A stretch of 64,000 nucleotides of DNA, from contig NC_085127.1 of NCBI RefSeq assembly GCF_030269925.1, positions 2,425,501 to 2,489,500 on the forward strand, in the 5' to 3' direction. The translations under genes were made by a program, and so were the position numbers. Each line of letters opens with the position of its first letter. Positions within the stretch are counted from its first letter, which is position 1. Of the stretch, positions 11,561 through 38,552 are shown piece after piece. Source of the DNA: Bombyx mori. Its lineage: Eukaryota; Arthropoda; Insecta; Lepidoptera; Bombycidae. The notes under the pieces were generated by a model that saw nothing but the letters and a program-made list of their open reading frames with translations, did not search any database and was not told where the DNA came from.

Positions 11561-11952
11561 TCTATATGCATAATACGTGAAGCAAAAACTTTCTATTCCT
11601 TTTTACGAAATTCGCGCGGACGGAGGAGTATGAAATTTTCCACACTTATAAAGAATATAGAGAAGAAGATCACAATGCTAATATTTTTTTAAAATAATGC
11701 ATAAAAGATACATTAAATCAATAAAGGAAACATTACACACACTACATACCATGTATTTGACGCACACACGCATACTATTTATTGTCAAACTTTTGTTCTT
11801 GACGTCTGTTGTCAAATTGAGATTAAATATTTTTTATAGTGTAGTCTTGGCGAAATTTGTGATTATAGAAGTATAAAATACAATCATAATAGTGTACAAA
11901 CTTACAATTCCAATTAGTTATAGTCGAATTTCGACTACTGCGGGACCTCTAG
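11561..11952 (+). mobile_element. Helitron-like element, family A, right arm of a composite
   Basis: Starts with TCTATATGCATAATACGTG and ends with CTACTGCGGGACCTCTAG followed by T. It mirrors 9788-10192. Confidence 0.8.
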
Positions 11953-12272
11953 TATAATTTAATATAAGTGGTATCATAAAATAGTGTGTTAGACTTATTT
12001 ATTTTTGAAGGTAAATTCCCCTAATAAAAAAACGAATAGGAGAGTAAATGACAAACCACAGATATGTAAACTTCTTCTATTTATATTTTTCACAAACTAA
12101 GGTTAAATTATAATAATACAATGTTTTGTCTTGTAAACCAGCAATATTGGTGAATAATTACATTTAAAAACAAAGTTACCTAGTCCTGTTGATTTCTTAA
12201 ATGCTTGTACGATTCACGGTCCGTATTACATCCTATGTCATTATATGAAATATTTTAACGCCCAAGAATAAT

Positions 12273-12537
12273 TGAAGCCGTCAGTCCAAAAGTGACCTAA
12301 CGCACAATTTTTCATATTCGTCTTTGTATGTTTATTGCAATTTATTTAAAAGATAATAAATTTTGATGAAAAACCGGCCTATCCCTAGTTTCGCCCATAG
12401 ATAGCAAATGTCTTAGTAAATATTATTTTATTTTTAGCGTGTAGTCTTTTTGCCTACGAAGCAGCGTAAAAGTAAATTCAGACCTCATTATCTCGATACT
12501 ATGGTAAGCTTAGGCCACTTATACGCTGACGTCCTCA
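12273..12537. mobile_element. TIR MITE, copy 1
   Basis: About 265 bp. Terminal inverted repeats read TGAAGCCGTCAGTCCAAAAG on the left and the complement of TGAGGACGTCAGCGTATAAG on the right. It is the same family as 13081-13352 but more diverged. A possible 2-bp duplication (AT) flanks it. The preceding 11953-12272 is AT-rich and unrecognised. Confidence 0.75.
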
Positions 12538-12650
12538 ATGAACAGTCTACGATTTCGTAGTAACGCGATCGACTATCTTTTCGTTTTTACGCGAGTTTCG
12601 AGGTAAAAGTAATTTAATTAAACGACATGTCATTTTATTCAATAAATAAA

Positions 12651-12915
12651 TACTAGATGATGATTGTTTTTTTTTTTTGATAACGCCATCTTGTTATGTG
12701 TTTAAAGCGGTTAGTTGCCCTCAATTAAGAAAAATAGTATTATTATTCGCCCATAGATGTCGGGATGAGTTGATTGTTGGAAACATGAATAAAGCAACAT
12801 TTTCTGAAAATAAATCGTAGCTAGATCGATTTATTGCCCCCGAATGCCCCTGTATACTAAATTTTATGAAAATCGTTGGAGCCGTTTCCGAGATTCAGAT
12901 TATATATACATTAAT
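12651..12915 (-). mobile_element. Helitron-like element, family E
   Basis: Reverse-oriented copy of a family also present at 61190-61372. The CTAGATGATGA end is at the left. The GC hairpin seen in the other copy is degraded here. It lies between the two TIR MITE copies. Confidence 0.55.
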
Positions 12916-13080
12916 ATACCAGAATTACTCGTTTAAAAGTATAAGATTGTCCGCCGTTTACCATAAGCTAAAAGTTTCTTCCTGTTTTGGCTACGGCAGT
13001 GATTCGGACACATCCTGTATATATTATCATATGTATACGGGGTGTGTCAAAATCGTTCTCGAAGTATACTGTCGACTATA

Positions 13081-13352
13081 TGAGGCCATCAGCGCAAAAG
13101 TGGCCTAACCCACAATTTTTTATATTCAAGCTTATATATGACGTATATTGGAATTTATTTAAAATATATGAAATTTCGATGCAAAACCGGCCTATCCATA
13201 GTTTCACCCATAGATAACAGATAACTTAGTAAACATTATTTTTGCGCATATTGTTTTCTTGCTTACTCAATTTTAAATTCATGAAAATTCAAACCCATTT
13301 GCCTCCATACTTACTATTGTAAGCTCAGGCCACTTTTACGCTGACGGCCTCA
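13081..13352. mobile_element. TIR MITE, copy 2
   Basis: About 272 bp. The left end TGAGGCCATCAGCGCAAAAG and the right end CTTTTACGCTGACGGCCTCA form inverted repeats of about 25 bp with one or two mismatches. It is flanked by TA on both sides. No coding capacity. Confidence 0.8.
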
Positions 13353-13449
13353 TATGTTCATGTTGATTAGCGTTACACTCTCTCGGTAAACTTTAGACAA
13401 AAACGAATAAAAAGCGACAACGGTTTTGAAATTGTCGGCCAAGTTGGCT

Positions 13450-28197
<14,748 letters not shown>

Positions 28198-28569
28198 GTT
28201 AACGAATCACGCGGCTACTTTGCAAAATGACTTGAGCACAACTGTGGCATTTCGAAATTGATCGCACGATTTTTTGTATATTCATTTATATAATAGGAAG
28301 ATTTTCCTGTACGCTTGATAATATTATGTTCCGCGGCGATCCACCAAGAAACGGGTTACGATCTTACATTATTTTAAAATGTGTAAATCAAAATCGAGCT
28401 AATATAATTGAAGCACTAAAAAACATATAAAGGTATTTGATATTCTTTTAAACGAGGAAAACCAGAGAGTCTTTAAAGAGATTCTGACCAATTTTTGTAT
28501 GTAGCATCACTTACAAGGTCAGGTATTAAGCCAAACTACTTTTATTATGTCGCATTTTTTTTTTTTTTT

Positions 28570-28864
28570 TTGCTTAGATGTGTGGATGAGCTCACAGCCC
28601 ACCTGGTGTTAAGTGGTTACTGGAGCCCATAGACATCTACAACGTAAATGCACCACCCACCATGAGATCTAAGTTCTAAGGTCTCAGTATAGTTACAACG
28701 GCTGCCCCACCCTTCAAACCGAAACGCATTACTGCTTCACGGCAGAAATAGGCGCGGTGGTGGTACCCACCAGTGCGGACTCACAAGAGGTCTTACCACC
28801 AGTAATTATACGCAAATTATAATTTTGCGGGTTTGATTTTTATTCCGCGATGCTATTCCTTCAC
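28570..28864 (-). repeat. Bm1 SINE, truncated, joined to repeat X
   Basis: Runs from TGCTTAGATGTGTGGATG to the GATTTTTATTCCGCGATG region, then abuts repeat X. Lies upstream of the protease start codon. Confidence 0.85.
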
Positions 28865-29130
28865 GTATTACGTGTTTATGAATAAGCGCGCGGCGTGACG
28901 TCGCACTGCATGCGCATTATGAAAAATCTGCCCATCTCTCTCTCGCGCCGTCTAGCTTATGGGTGTGAAGGGGACAGTTAATGTTTTGCTTTTGTTAATG
29001 TTTATAAATATAGCGTGGTCTTATTTTATTATAGTTTCAATATTAAATTATTATTGTCTAATTATAATTGCATAAGTTGATAAAAAAATGCTATGCAATA
29101 GCTTTACCGCGGCAGTCCCCGAGGTGTTTT
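28865..29130 (+). repeat. Unclassified dispersed repeat X, copy 2, truncated
   Basis: Contains GAATAAGCGCGCGGCGTGAC, GTGTGAAGGGGACAGTTAAT and TTTACCGCGGCAGT, as in 42650-43015. Confidence 0.75.
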
Positions 29131-29690
29131 TTTTAATTCATTTAAATTACCGAATCATCACTAGATTTGTCGGGAATTGAAACAACCCAGCGCTGAGGTA
29201 GAACACCACAATTTCAGGGGGGGAGTTTGGAAAAAAAAATGCGCATTGACATAAGCGCTTTTCTATGACTGAGTTTTATCATCGGCGAGGGGCAGACACG
29301 GTTATTGAACTACAGAAAGAGGTGAGATGAATGGTTTTTTTCACACACAGCACTAGCAACGGGAGACATCCCTAAGAAAAAAGACAGGCTGTCAGATTGA
29401 GGGAAAAATGTCATCTCAGGAGGCGCCGGAGTCCGACATAACCCGGTTCGTTACCCCCCTCAACCGGGTATCCGTAAATGGATTCCCCAAAATGTCATGA
29501 TATAACAAATTGTGTTTTACGTTTTTAAAAGGTTCAAAGATAAAAAGCCAATTGATTGGTAATGTATACGATTTTAAGGAGCGTGTGGAATAAATAAGTG
29601 CTTCCTATACTGCAGTTTGAGTTCAATCCGCAACGACGACAGTTGACAACATATTTCCTAAACAGTTATGACTGATGATAAACTATTGTC
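29131..29690. other. Unrecognised sequence with decayed coding look
   Basis: The part around 29405-29500 is GC-richer and ends with GTTACCCCCCTCAACCGGGT. Short frames only. It may be an old element; no family is assigned. Confidence 0.35.
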
Positions 29691-29913
29691 ACAAGAGTCC
29701 GCACGGGTAGGTACCAACCTGCCTATTTCTGCCGTGAAGCAGTAATGCCTTTTAATTTGAAAGGTGGGGCAGCCGTTGTACTGTAAAAACCTAAGACCTC
29801 AGAACTCAAAGGTAGGTGGCCACATTTAAGTTAGAGACGTCTATGGGCTCCGGTAACCACTTAACACCAGGTGGGCCGTGAGCTCGTCCACCTACTTAAG
29901 CAATAAAAATAAA
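29691..29913 (+). repeat. Bm1 SINE, tRNA head missing
   Basis: Starts ACAAGAGTCCGCACGGGTAG and ends CTTAAGCAATAAAAATAAA. Confidence 0.85.
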
Positions 29914-30189
29914 CAACCACATGGTCGTAGGTTTATAGCATACTTACTGTCACACTTTAATTATAATCGGACCACATGGTTTGTTCTATGACCTTTGTAC
30001 CCCTCATGGACGTTAGAAATGTAAGGTACATAGCCAAGTCGCCGCTTTCAGCTGAGTATTTTCTATGCAAGCTAAGTTTGCAGAAGGACACGTCACAGCG
30101 CTCGGGAAACAATATGGAATATAGCACCTTTCAATTTGAGATATAAAATCGAAGCTTCCGTTGCGTCTGCTGCATCTATAGTGTTTTTT

Positions 30190-30515
30190 TTTTCCTGAGA
30201 TGGGTGAATGAAGTCATGGCCTACCTGTCTTCAAATGGTTGCTGAATCCTACAGGGATCTATAACGTAAATTCCGCCACCCACCCTGAGACCTGAGTTCT
30301 AAGGTGTCAGTTTTAACAGTACCACGGCTGCCCCACCCTTCCAACCGAAGCGTATTGCTGCTCTATAGCAGAAATAGGCAGGGTGGTGATACCTACCCGT
30401 GCGGACTCACAAGACGTCCCACCACCATTAATTACGTAACTTATAATTTTGCGGCTTTGATTTGTATTACACGGTGTTATTCCTTTACCGTGCAAGTCAA
30501 TCGGGAACATCATCG
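30190..30515 (-). repeat. Bm1 SINE, partial head
   Basis: Runs from GAGATGGGTGAATGAAGTC to the TTCCTTTACCGTGCAAGTCA block; diverged. Confidence 0.8.
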
Positions 30516-30589
30516 TGTTTATTATAGATGTCACTCCTTTCAAAGTGTTATCCTATCTGTGCAATAAAAAAAGTGCGTACGTACAAAGT

Positions 30590-31100
30590 ACACATGTCAG
30601 AAGTGAAACTTTTTTGGCGAACTAATTTATAAGTCTCGCTTATATTTATACAAATCTAAAACTTTAGATTTCCGAGACTTAGAGGAAGGGAAAAAGGAAG
30701 ATATGTTCTCGCCAAAAGTCTGTCAAATGTCAATCTCAAACCTCAGTGTTGACAGTCACTTGACTTGTTTAGACATGTTTAGATTTCTAAATTGTAAATG
30801 ACTAATATTTTGCCAATTGAATTGACTAATTTAATTTCATGCTATTTAATTAATGTTCCAAATTCTTTTCATTTCATTTCAATTCCTATTAACATTTTTC
30901 ACAAAAAAAATATAAAATATTAGGCTGTATGGTATGATACATTTGCCTTTCCAGTTGGAAAAATACAACAACTACTACTACTGACATTTGACAAGTACTT
31001 AATTTCAATAGTACTTTGATGTCACTTCCGTTGCATACCTGCGTGACTTTCTGTAAAAATTTTACCCTTATGCGCCTAAAGAAGTTTCACTTCAAAAAAA
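30590..31100. mobile_element. Possible MITE with short TIRs
   Basis: The left border CAGAAGTGAAACTTTTTTGG and the right border AAAGAAGTTTCACTTC are inverted repeats of about 15 bp, roughly 500 bp apart. A related terminus (AAAGAAGTATAACTTG) occurs at about 44757-44772. The interior is AT-rich and non-coding. Confidence 0.45.
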
Positions 31101-31929
31101 TCCAATTAATAATAAAAAAGTAAACATATTTAAGTTAATGCTTGGAATCTCTTACATGTTTTAATTAATAAATGGTTAATATCTCAAAACTTTAGTCAAT
31201 TTTCCTCAAGCGTAGGTAGTATTTTTTATAACAGAGTCCTGAAAAGGATATAAGATAGCCTATAAGAGTCCTATAAGAGAGCCTGTGAAAGAGTCCGTGT
31301 ACTCATCTGACTCATCTTAGCTCAATAAAAACCCACAGAAAGCAACATTAAAATTGACTTGCCGCATCCTAAAGCAAACTGACATTAATAGATTAATGTT
31401 TTTTTGGCTTAAGCTTAGTTTGTGAATAGCTAAATTAACAACAGCTGAGAGTTTGTACCCTTACTGTCTAAGCTATCTGAGCAATTCATAAACTTGATAA
31501 ATTGCTCTCGTCGGTGCTTATAGCGTTACAGCGACATCATATTAGTTTAGGAGTTTGCGCTAAAGTTGCATTTTCACATATCGTGCGGTAAAACCCACGC
31601 GCTCATGATTTTACGTGGGTATTTTGTTGGAATTTCACGGCTTTAAAAACCGGCAAAGATTTGATTCACAAAAATATTCGTAGGAGACATTGTTTTGCGA
31701 ATGTTACTTCTGTTTGAACCTTAGAGATTGTTTGTTTTATTGTTGCAGATATGTTTTATGTTCGCGTCGTCCCATCGTGCTGGTGTCAGCGCGTTAAAGT
31801 AACGGTAGCAAGCAGCACAGCCTTGACCCTCTCAGGTGGCCTCGTGACCATTACCGGGAGGAGACTTCTCCCCCACTCACAGGCGGAATATTGTCATCAT
31901 TCTTGTGGCATAAGTTGGGAGTCTCAGTT
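31101..31929. other. Non-coding stretch, nothing firm
   Basis: A 60-codon plus-strand frame at 31751-31933 follows a TTGTTGCAG acceptor-like sequence, but has no recognised domain. The block ends in TAAATAAATAAATA next to a SINE. Confidence 0.35.
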
Positions 31930-32192
31930 GTAAATAAATAAATATTTACTAACAATCACGCCACGTTAACTGGTCCCGTGATAAGTTCGTAAAGAACTTG
32001 TGTTACAGGTACCAGATTACGGAAATAAATGTAAGATTTTTTTTATACACATAGATATATTTTATATACATCTATAACCCTGGAAAAGACATTTATATTT
32101 ATCATACAAATATCTTTCCTTAGCGGGATTCGAACCCGCGACCCCCCTGTGTAGTGACCATGTCACTTACCACTACATCAGACGACCGTTTG
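31930..32192 (-). repeat. tRNA-derived SINE, second family, copy 1
   Basis: On the minus strand the 5' end is GGTCGTCTGATGTAGTGGTA (box A-like) and the box B GGTTCGAATCCCGC follows about 45 bases on, then a non-tRNA body ending in TAAATATTTATTTATTTA. The same family is at 46437-46728. Confidence 0.8.
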
Positions 32193-32724
32193 TTGTATGG
32201 TATAACAGTGGTACGGATTGCTTGTGACTTTTCCAAAGGGAGTGCTTTGAAAAATTATTCTACTTCTACTGCTTCACGGCAGAATAGAGAGCCATTCGAA
32301 GAATAAGTGAATTATATTACAAAGAAAAATTTCAAGAGAATGTCAAGATTAATCAAAGTCGAAGCCAAAATGTTGGGTAAGTTCCTATTCGATTGCACGC
32401 TTACAACGGCCAAACTTCTTAACTCGATACAAAAGCTCTGTAGATTAATTTCTTAAGTTGACAATATTGGCTAATAGTGTAGTCAATTAGGGCCGGGATA
32501 GTTCAAGCGGTTTTGAGTTAAGTGGGCGTTAACGACTTCAAGAGTTTCGGGCGCGAGGAGATTGATGTCTCAAACTTTGTATGTACCTATGGATACAGCG
32601 TTCCTATAAATTTACGCGATTAGCACACATCTCAACTCCAAGACATAGATGCATATATATGTACTAGCCCTTAAGAAAACAATAAATAAAGGATTCCGGA
32701 CGTAAATATGTCTTAGAAAATTGA

Positions 32725-33045
32725 AGATCCAACTTAGTTTACCATCGCGCCACCCGCCACCGGAGTAGAGTTCATCCATACCACATGGAGCCACTGCGGT
32801 CATCGACAGTGCGTTTCCAGAGATCTTTTTTGCCACGTACCACCCGGCTTTGGAATGAGCTGCCCTCCACGATGTTTCCCTAGCGCTATGACTTATCCTT
32901 CTTCAAACGAGGCTTGTGGAGAGTACTTAACGGTAGGCAGCGGCTTGGCTCTGCCCCTGGCATTACCGAAGTCCATGGGCGACGGTAACCACTCACCATC
33001 AGGTGGGCCGCATGCTCGTTTGCCTACAAGAGCAAAAAAAAGGGA
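32725..33045 (+). pseudogene. CR1-like non-LTR 3' end: reverse transcriptase tail and 3' UTR
   Basis: Plus strand: CCACGTACCACCCGGCTTTG encodes the RTTRLWNELPS motif, followed by a frameshifted FFKRGLWRVL region. Then comes the UTR block GGCAGCGGCTTGGCTCTGCC...CAGGTGGGCCGCATGCTCG with an AGAGCAAAAAAAA tail. The UTR alone recurs at 48125 and 48320. Confidence 0.7.
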
Positions 33046-33262
33046 GTGCAGAATGTTAATTTTTTTTTTTATTATGCATAAAGCATACATTAAATTAATG
33101 AAAAAAAACCTTACATACAATATTTGTATAATGTCTATCTCTCTGTTTAATGTCAAACTTTTCTTATTACTTATAGTCTGTGGTCAAATTGAGAATAGAT
33201 TAAATATTGTTTGTCTTTATTAATATTTGTTTAAAGTGTAGTCTTGGCGAAATCTGTGAATT
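33046..33262 (+). mobile_element. Helitron-like fragment, family A
   Basis: Shares TGTGGTCAAATTGAGAATAG, TTAAATATTGTTTGTC and GTGTAGTCTTGGCGAAATCT with the longer copies; both termini are missing. Confidence 0.6.
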
Positions 33263-34175
33263 TATACGAAATGATAAATACGATTAATGCCCACACGGAA
33301 AAAGACGTGCATCGTGGTAAGCCAAAACTACGGTTATTGTTCAATACGCACACAGCATTCGTGTTACGCCTGTGTCCAAAATACGGATAGGACTAATGGT
33401 AGTTGACCACGTACGCGATAGCTCGACAAGAATAATCAAACATTACTTAATTACTCTTTCCGTTTCTAAATGTTTTCCTGTTAGGCTAAAACGAGTGTGC
33501 ATCGTATATATATTTTTGTAACTCCATGCGTACCTTCGTATGTATGTATACATATATGTATACATGCTATGAGGAAAATAAAGATGCGTTCGTATTATTC
33601 AAAATTCATCTCGACAAAGTCGAACGAACTAGGAAGTTTTCTTGTTAAGGCGCCAAAACTTCTGCGAGTATACATTAAACTTAACCTCCGTTATAACATG
33701 AGCGCCTGGTAGATACATTTCATTTTCTTTTAGTTGGTGGTTGGAAATATTCCGACATACTTAGTATCTATCTCTGTTTGATTATTCTAAAACATTCCTT
33801 AAATTGAGATATGTAGATATAATCATGAGATATTTTCATTATTACATTTAGATTTTTTTAAGCGAACTAGTGATATATGAGTTGGCAAACTCATGGTTGA
33901 ACTGATGTTAAATGATTACCGGAGCAAATTGCGATGATGATCTAATTTTCTTAATAGATTCAGGACAGCTTACTTAGGATGGCCGAAGTTTTTCGATTTT
34001 AATTAGAAAATCTTATGGGGTAGATAACATTGCTTAAAGTGATTAGAATAGTAAATACTTAGCTTGTTGTATGATTAATTTGACTTTCGAAACTTAAGCC
34101 TATTTATTTTCAAGAATAATGAAAATAGGCAGCTTATCAACTCTAAATATTCATATATGTTTTTATTTTATTTTA
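33263..34175. other. Unrecognised AT-rich stretch
   Basis: A 71-codon frame at 33497-33712 has no recognisable domain. Short TATACATATG palindromic runs near 33545. Nothing else to report. Confidence 0.4.
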
Positions 34176-34416
34176 TTACTTAGATGGATGGACGAGCTCA
34201 CAGCCCACCTGGTGTTAAGTGGTTACTGGAGCCCATAGACATCTACAACGTAAATGCGCCACCCACCTCGAGATATAAGTTCTAAGATCTCAGTATAGTT
34301 ACAACAGCTACCCCACCCTTCGAACCGAAACGCATTACTGCTTCACGGCGGAAATAGGCGGGGTGGTGGTACCTACCCGTGCGGACTCCCAAGAGGTCCT
34401 ACCACCAGTGATTATT
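34176..34416 (-). repeat. Bm1 SINE, tRNA head missing
   Basis: Body from TTAGATGGATGGACGAGCTC to TCCTACCACCAGTGATTA. Confidence 0.85.
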
Positions 34417-35878
34417 TAATATACATATCTTGTGAAGTTAAAAAACATATCCGTGACAACTCTATACTATCACAGAGACACGAGATGGCAAGACCATGAT
34501 TTGGTGCAAAAGGAGATTCACTTGAATAACGCGGCATATTTAAACATCTAAAACGCAAACAAATACCTATACTAATTTATTAATATAGACCAACGATATA
34601 TAATATATTTTCCCAATTCGAATCTATACTTACATAAATGTGTGAACACAGCTCGTTCAACATTAGGTTCATTAGTTTCGTGACGTACAAACGAATATAT
34701 TGTATTCAATATAATATAATAATATTATATCGCCTTCGGCTTGCCAGCAGATGTAAGGATATTTTCGTGACATACAAAAGCTTCTCGAGAAATATATTGG
34801 CAGAGCGAAAATTTGGAATGTGCTATTTCTAGTTTCGCATTACGATGTTTTGATCTTGTGTTAAATGTTCGCTCATCTTAAGATACGAAACAGAATATTT
34901 GTGATAAAATAGGCAGAACGGTGATACCAGCTTGTGAGGCCCCACGCGCTCTATAACTACTAAATGCAACTCAAATTGATGACAATTGGCTGAGTTTAAG
35001 AATTTTGCCATACAAATTGTATTTAACCTCTATTGGAGAAGGTCTCGTGCAAATCAGCCATTATGTGAGTCGTCTATTATCAAAGGTGGCAATCTGTGCA
35101 TATGGACAAAAAAATGTTATTGATATGTCAATACAGATTGATTTGAATATAATCGTCTCCTTCAAAGAATACGGTTCAAAACCTGCATTAAATAAAGGTT
35201 AATACTTAACCTGTTATTTATCTAAGATGTCGATCAGAAGAGTTTTGTGACTGCCAATGGAATACAAAGTCAATAATTCGTTTTTCTGATTTACCAATAA
35301 TTGTCCAAAAGTCAGATTGCCGGCTTTGATAATAGTCGACTCATGTATTCAATTTTCCACCCATTAGAGTATCACAGTACAATCAATTTTAAACGAGGAC
35401 TCCTTAAAACATCAATAACAAATGAAAACCGATATTCCCCGCGCAGTCACATTTATTATATTCTGACGGGCATAATACGCGGTGACGTCACTCAGTACGC
35501 CGACAAAAACCGTCAAACGAAGCGTAATATAATACTCAGCGGAGCGAGTCTCGTACTGCGTACACACAGTCACAAAGGGCGGCCCGTTAACATTCCCTTT
35601 ATGAAATCGCCTCAGGGAAATCGTGTAATTACAAGGAAAATATTACATAAATTACAAAATAGACATTATTTTTGATCATTCCGCATTTGTTTCATTGAAT
35701 AGGTTTTTTTTTTTTTTGTAGTGCTTTTATGATTACACTTTTTGCGTCGTTCCGACTTTTAGGGAGTATTTTGTGTTTTATTTTTCCTTAGTGACGAATC
35801 GTATCAACAGGAGCGAAATCCTCGAAAACATTAGGGACCTAACGAGTATTTCTCGATCGCTGTGTACGAGTACATCAT
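34417..35878. other. Intergenic stretch, no supported gene
   Basis: The longest frame is 124 codons at 35301-35675 on the plus strand. It has no domain, no repeat and no splice support. A GC-richer patch at about 35440-35600 contains GTGACGTCACTCAG. Confidence 0.4.
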
Positions 35879-36326
35879 TTGAAGTCGTCGTGGCCTAAAT
35901 GATAAGACGTCCAGTGCATTCGTATGAAGCGATGCACCGGTCGGTGTTCGAATCCCGCAGGCGGGTACCAATTTTTCTAATGAAATACGTACTCAACAAA
36001 TGTTCACGATTGACTTCCACGGTGAAGGAATAACATCGTGTAATAAAAATCAAACCCGCAAAATTATAATTTGCGTAATCACTGGTGGTAGGACCTCTTG
36101 TGAGTCCGCACGGGTAGGTACCACCACCCCGCCTATTTCCGCCGTGAAGCAGTAATGCGTTTCGTTTCGAAGGGTGGGGTAGCCGTTGTAACTATACTGA
36201 GACCTTAGAACTTGTATCTCGAGGTGGGTGGCGCATTTTACGTTGTAGATGTCTATGGGCTCCAGTAACCACTTAACATCAGGTGGGCTGTGAGCTCGTC
36301 CATTCATCTAAGCAATAAAAAAAAAA
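35879..36326 (+). repeat. Bm1 SINE, full length
   Basis: The tRNA-like head (GTCGTCGTGGCCTAAATGAT, GGTGTTCGAATCCCGCAGGC) and body are complete; it ends AGCAATAAAAAAAAAA. One of the best copies in the window. Confidence 0.92.
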
Positions 36327-36835
36327 CATCATCAGTGCAAGCACAACTGCTCTGACAAAAGTACTTGATTAGAAGTAATACCCGTTTCGGATAATGCAAC
36401 CATGTAGGGCTTCAAATCTTGTGCACATATTTAGGACTACCACGCTGATATAATTTGAGAGATAATTTGATTTGATATTATTAATCTGTTGTCCTCTAGT
36501 TCTGCCACAATATCATCATTATTTTATGGCCATCTCAGGTAGCTGAACATACACTCTATATTCTTCTTGTCCTATCGCCCCATTTATGGGCCGGCGTAGC
36601 ACGTCCTCTTTTTCAATTTCATCCAGCCAAACCTAAAGTTTCATTAACAATGACCGGTGCTACCTAAAAGCACCGTTAGTGGATCGGGAGGATCCGAATT
36701 GACGTGTTGTGGGCGACGTCGACTGTTTACCATTTGGTCCGCCGGATCGGCTATATATAGGTAGTTTTCGGCGGCCACGATGAGAGGGTTGAGGATTGAG
36801 GATGAGAGGATTCGTGCCGCTTTATCGAAATGGAG

Positions 36836-36975
36836 GCGAACGGGGGAGTATGAAATTTCCCACACTTATAGAGAATATAGAGAGGAAGTGCATAATTTTT
36901 TATTTTTTTAAATTATGCATAAAACCGTGTATTTGACACACACACGCATGCATACTATTTGTTATTGTAATAGGC
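36836..36975 (+). mobile_element. Helitron-like fragment, family A
   Basis: CGGGGGAGTATGAAATTTCC, ACACTTATAGAGAATATAGA and ACACACACGCATGCATACTA blocks. The preceding 36327-36835 is unclassified, with a GC-richer part at 36650-36790. Confidence 0.6.
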
Positions 36976-37531
36976 TTAAAATGGAAATTTATTTTCTACT
37001 TATTGCGTGATAAGCCCTTAAAGGCAGTCCTCTGATACATTTGTTATTGAATTCTTAACCCCGCTTACCTGATATAGTAATATAAATCATTAGAGGCAAA
37101 ACGGCGCTCGACTATGCTTAATTTTAATGAGAACAGCAATGTAAAGGGGCGACCACAAAACAATAGCAACCGTCGCTTTTAGGCCGTAGTCACAACAACA
37201 TCAAACGAGAAAATTTTGATTATAAAATTTATTAATAAATTAACCGGGGAATTTCCGTCATTAGACTTTAAAAAAATTAGTTGTTCATTTATATTCGGCC
37301 TGTAATTCTATAATTATGGCTTCGAATTTTTGTAATTTCCGAGACAAATTTTTAGCTCGACTAACACGTAAAACCGTGTCTAATTTTATCATGAGGACGG
37401 TGGACTGATTATGATGAATTAGCAATTCAAGCATATACACATTCATGTTTATGCAATAGATTATACATTGATTAGGCTAGATGGCTTAAGTGATACGTAT
37501 TATCACGGACGCACAGTATTTGTGTATATTC

Positions 37532-37771
37532 AAATAATTATAAAGAGGAAAGATTTGATTGTTTGTTTGCATTGAATAGGCTCCGAAACTACGGAACCGA
37601 TTTGATAAATTTTTTCACTGTTGGGAAGCTACACTATTTCCGGGTGACATAATATATATTTTCCAAAAAATTAGGGATCCTTATAAACAATCCAAAAGGT
37701 GTAAAAAAATTACCTAAAATATTTTTTAAATCGCGCGCGTGCTACCCGATCGAAGCCGGGGCGGGCCGCTA
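37532..37771 (+). mobile_element. Helitron-like element, family B, internally shortened
   Basis: ATTATAAAGAGGAAAGATTT near the 5' end and GGGGCGGGCCGCTAGT at the 3' end. The stretch 36976-37531 shows nothing recognised. Confidence 0.65.
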
Positions 37772-38154
37772 GTATTTTAATACAAACGTTACGTGGGTAA
37801 ATAAATATTGTGAGTTAATTCTGGTGCATATTTTAAAGACCAACACAAATAATAAAATCATATTTCCATAATATTTAGTTTCTAAATTTTATAAAAGAAA
37901 CAGAATGGATACCCTGTACACGTCCTTATCGTTCGCTCTAAAAGCCGCCAAGATGATAATAGTCGCTTAAAGCAACTATTCCAACATAATTTTCTGTAAA
38001 ATTTGCGGCACGTCGGTTATTCGCAGGCTTATATCAAAGAAAACACTAAGAGAGCCATGTTTCGTACCATACATCGTTTGTGACGGAGCGCTTTCGAACG
38101 AAGCGAACATTTTCAAGGGGATTACTGAAAGATTATTTTGAAATTTTAAGTGAA

Positions 38155-38552
38155 TTGTATTTTCTTATATAAAATTCTCGTGTCACAATGTTCGTTCCCA
38201 TAATCTTCCGAAACCGCTTGACCGATTCTCATGAAATTTTTTATGCATATTCAGTAAGCCTGAGAATCGGCTACTATCTATTTTTCATACCCCTAAGTGA
38301 TTAGGGTTGTCCACCCCTAACATAATTTTTTTTATTTGGACATTTTTTTTTGTTATAATGAGGTATTGTGTGGTTGAATGAGGTTTTGTTATTTTTATTA
38401 TATATTCCCTCATCGTTCACAGCACTACATACCTCTTTCACTCATTTACCACATCTTTACACACTTACAATAAGTTAGTTTTTTTTCTACACTACAAATT
38501 CCCTAGAAATCTTATATATGGCAAAACAATGTTTGCCGAGTCAGCTAGTTTT
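38155..38552 (+). mobile_element. Helitron-like element, family D
   Basis: The block GACCGATTCTCATGAAATTT is the type found near the start of moth Helitrons. It ends CAAAACAATGTTTGCCGAG then TCAGCTAGT. Confidence 0.5.

Noticed and set aside
31751..31933. 60-codon frame with a Cys/His-rich end
   Set aside because: No recognised domain; sequence resembles retroelement debris next to a SINE.
32110..32192. tRNA gene candidate (also 46446-46520 and the Bm1 heads)
   Set aside because: A and B boxes are present, but the same non-tRNA body and tail follow in each copy and the cloverleaf is not convincing, so they are SINE heads.
35301..35675. 124-codon plus-strand ORF
   Set aside because: No domain, low-complexity or AT-driven composition in large parts, no splice context and no neighbour supporting it; treated as chance.
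35768..35880. Possible exon after a TTTTTCCTTAG acceptor, reading TNRINRSEILENIRDLTS
   Set aside because: About 35 codons running into a Bm1 SINE with no donor and no partner exon; not enough support.
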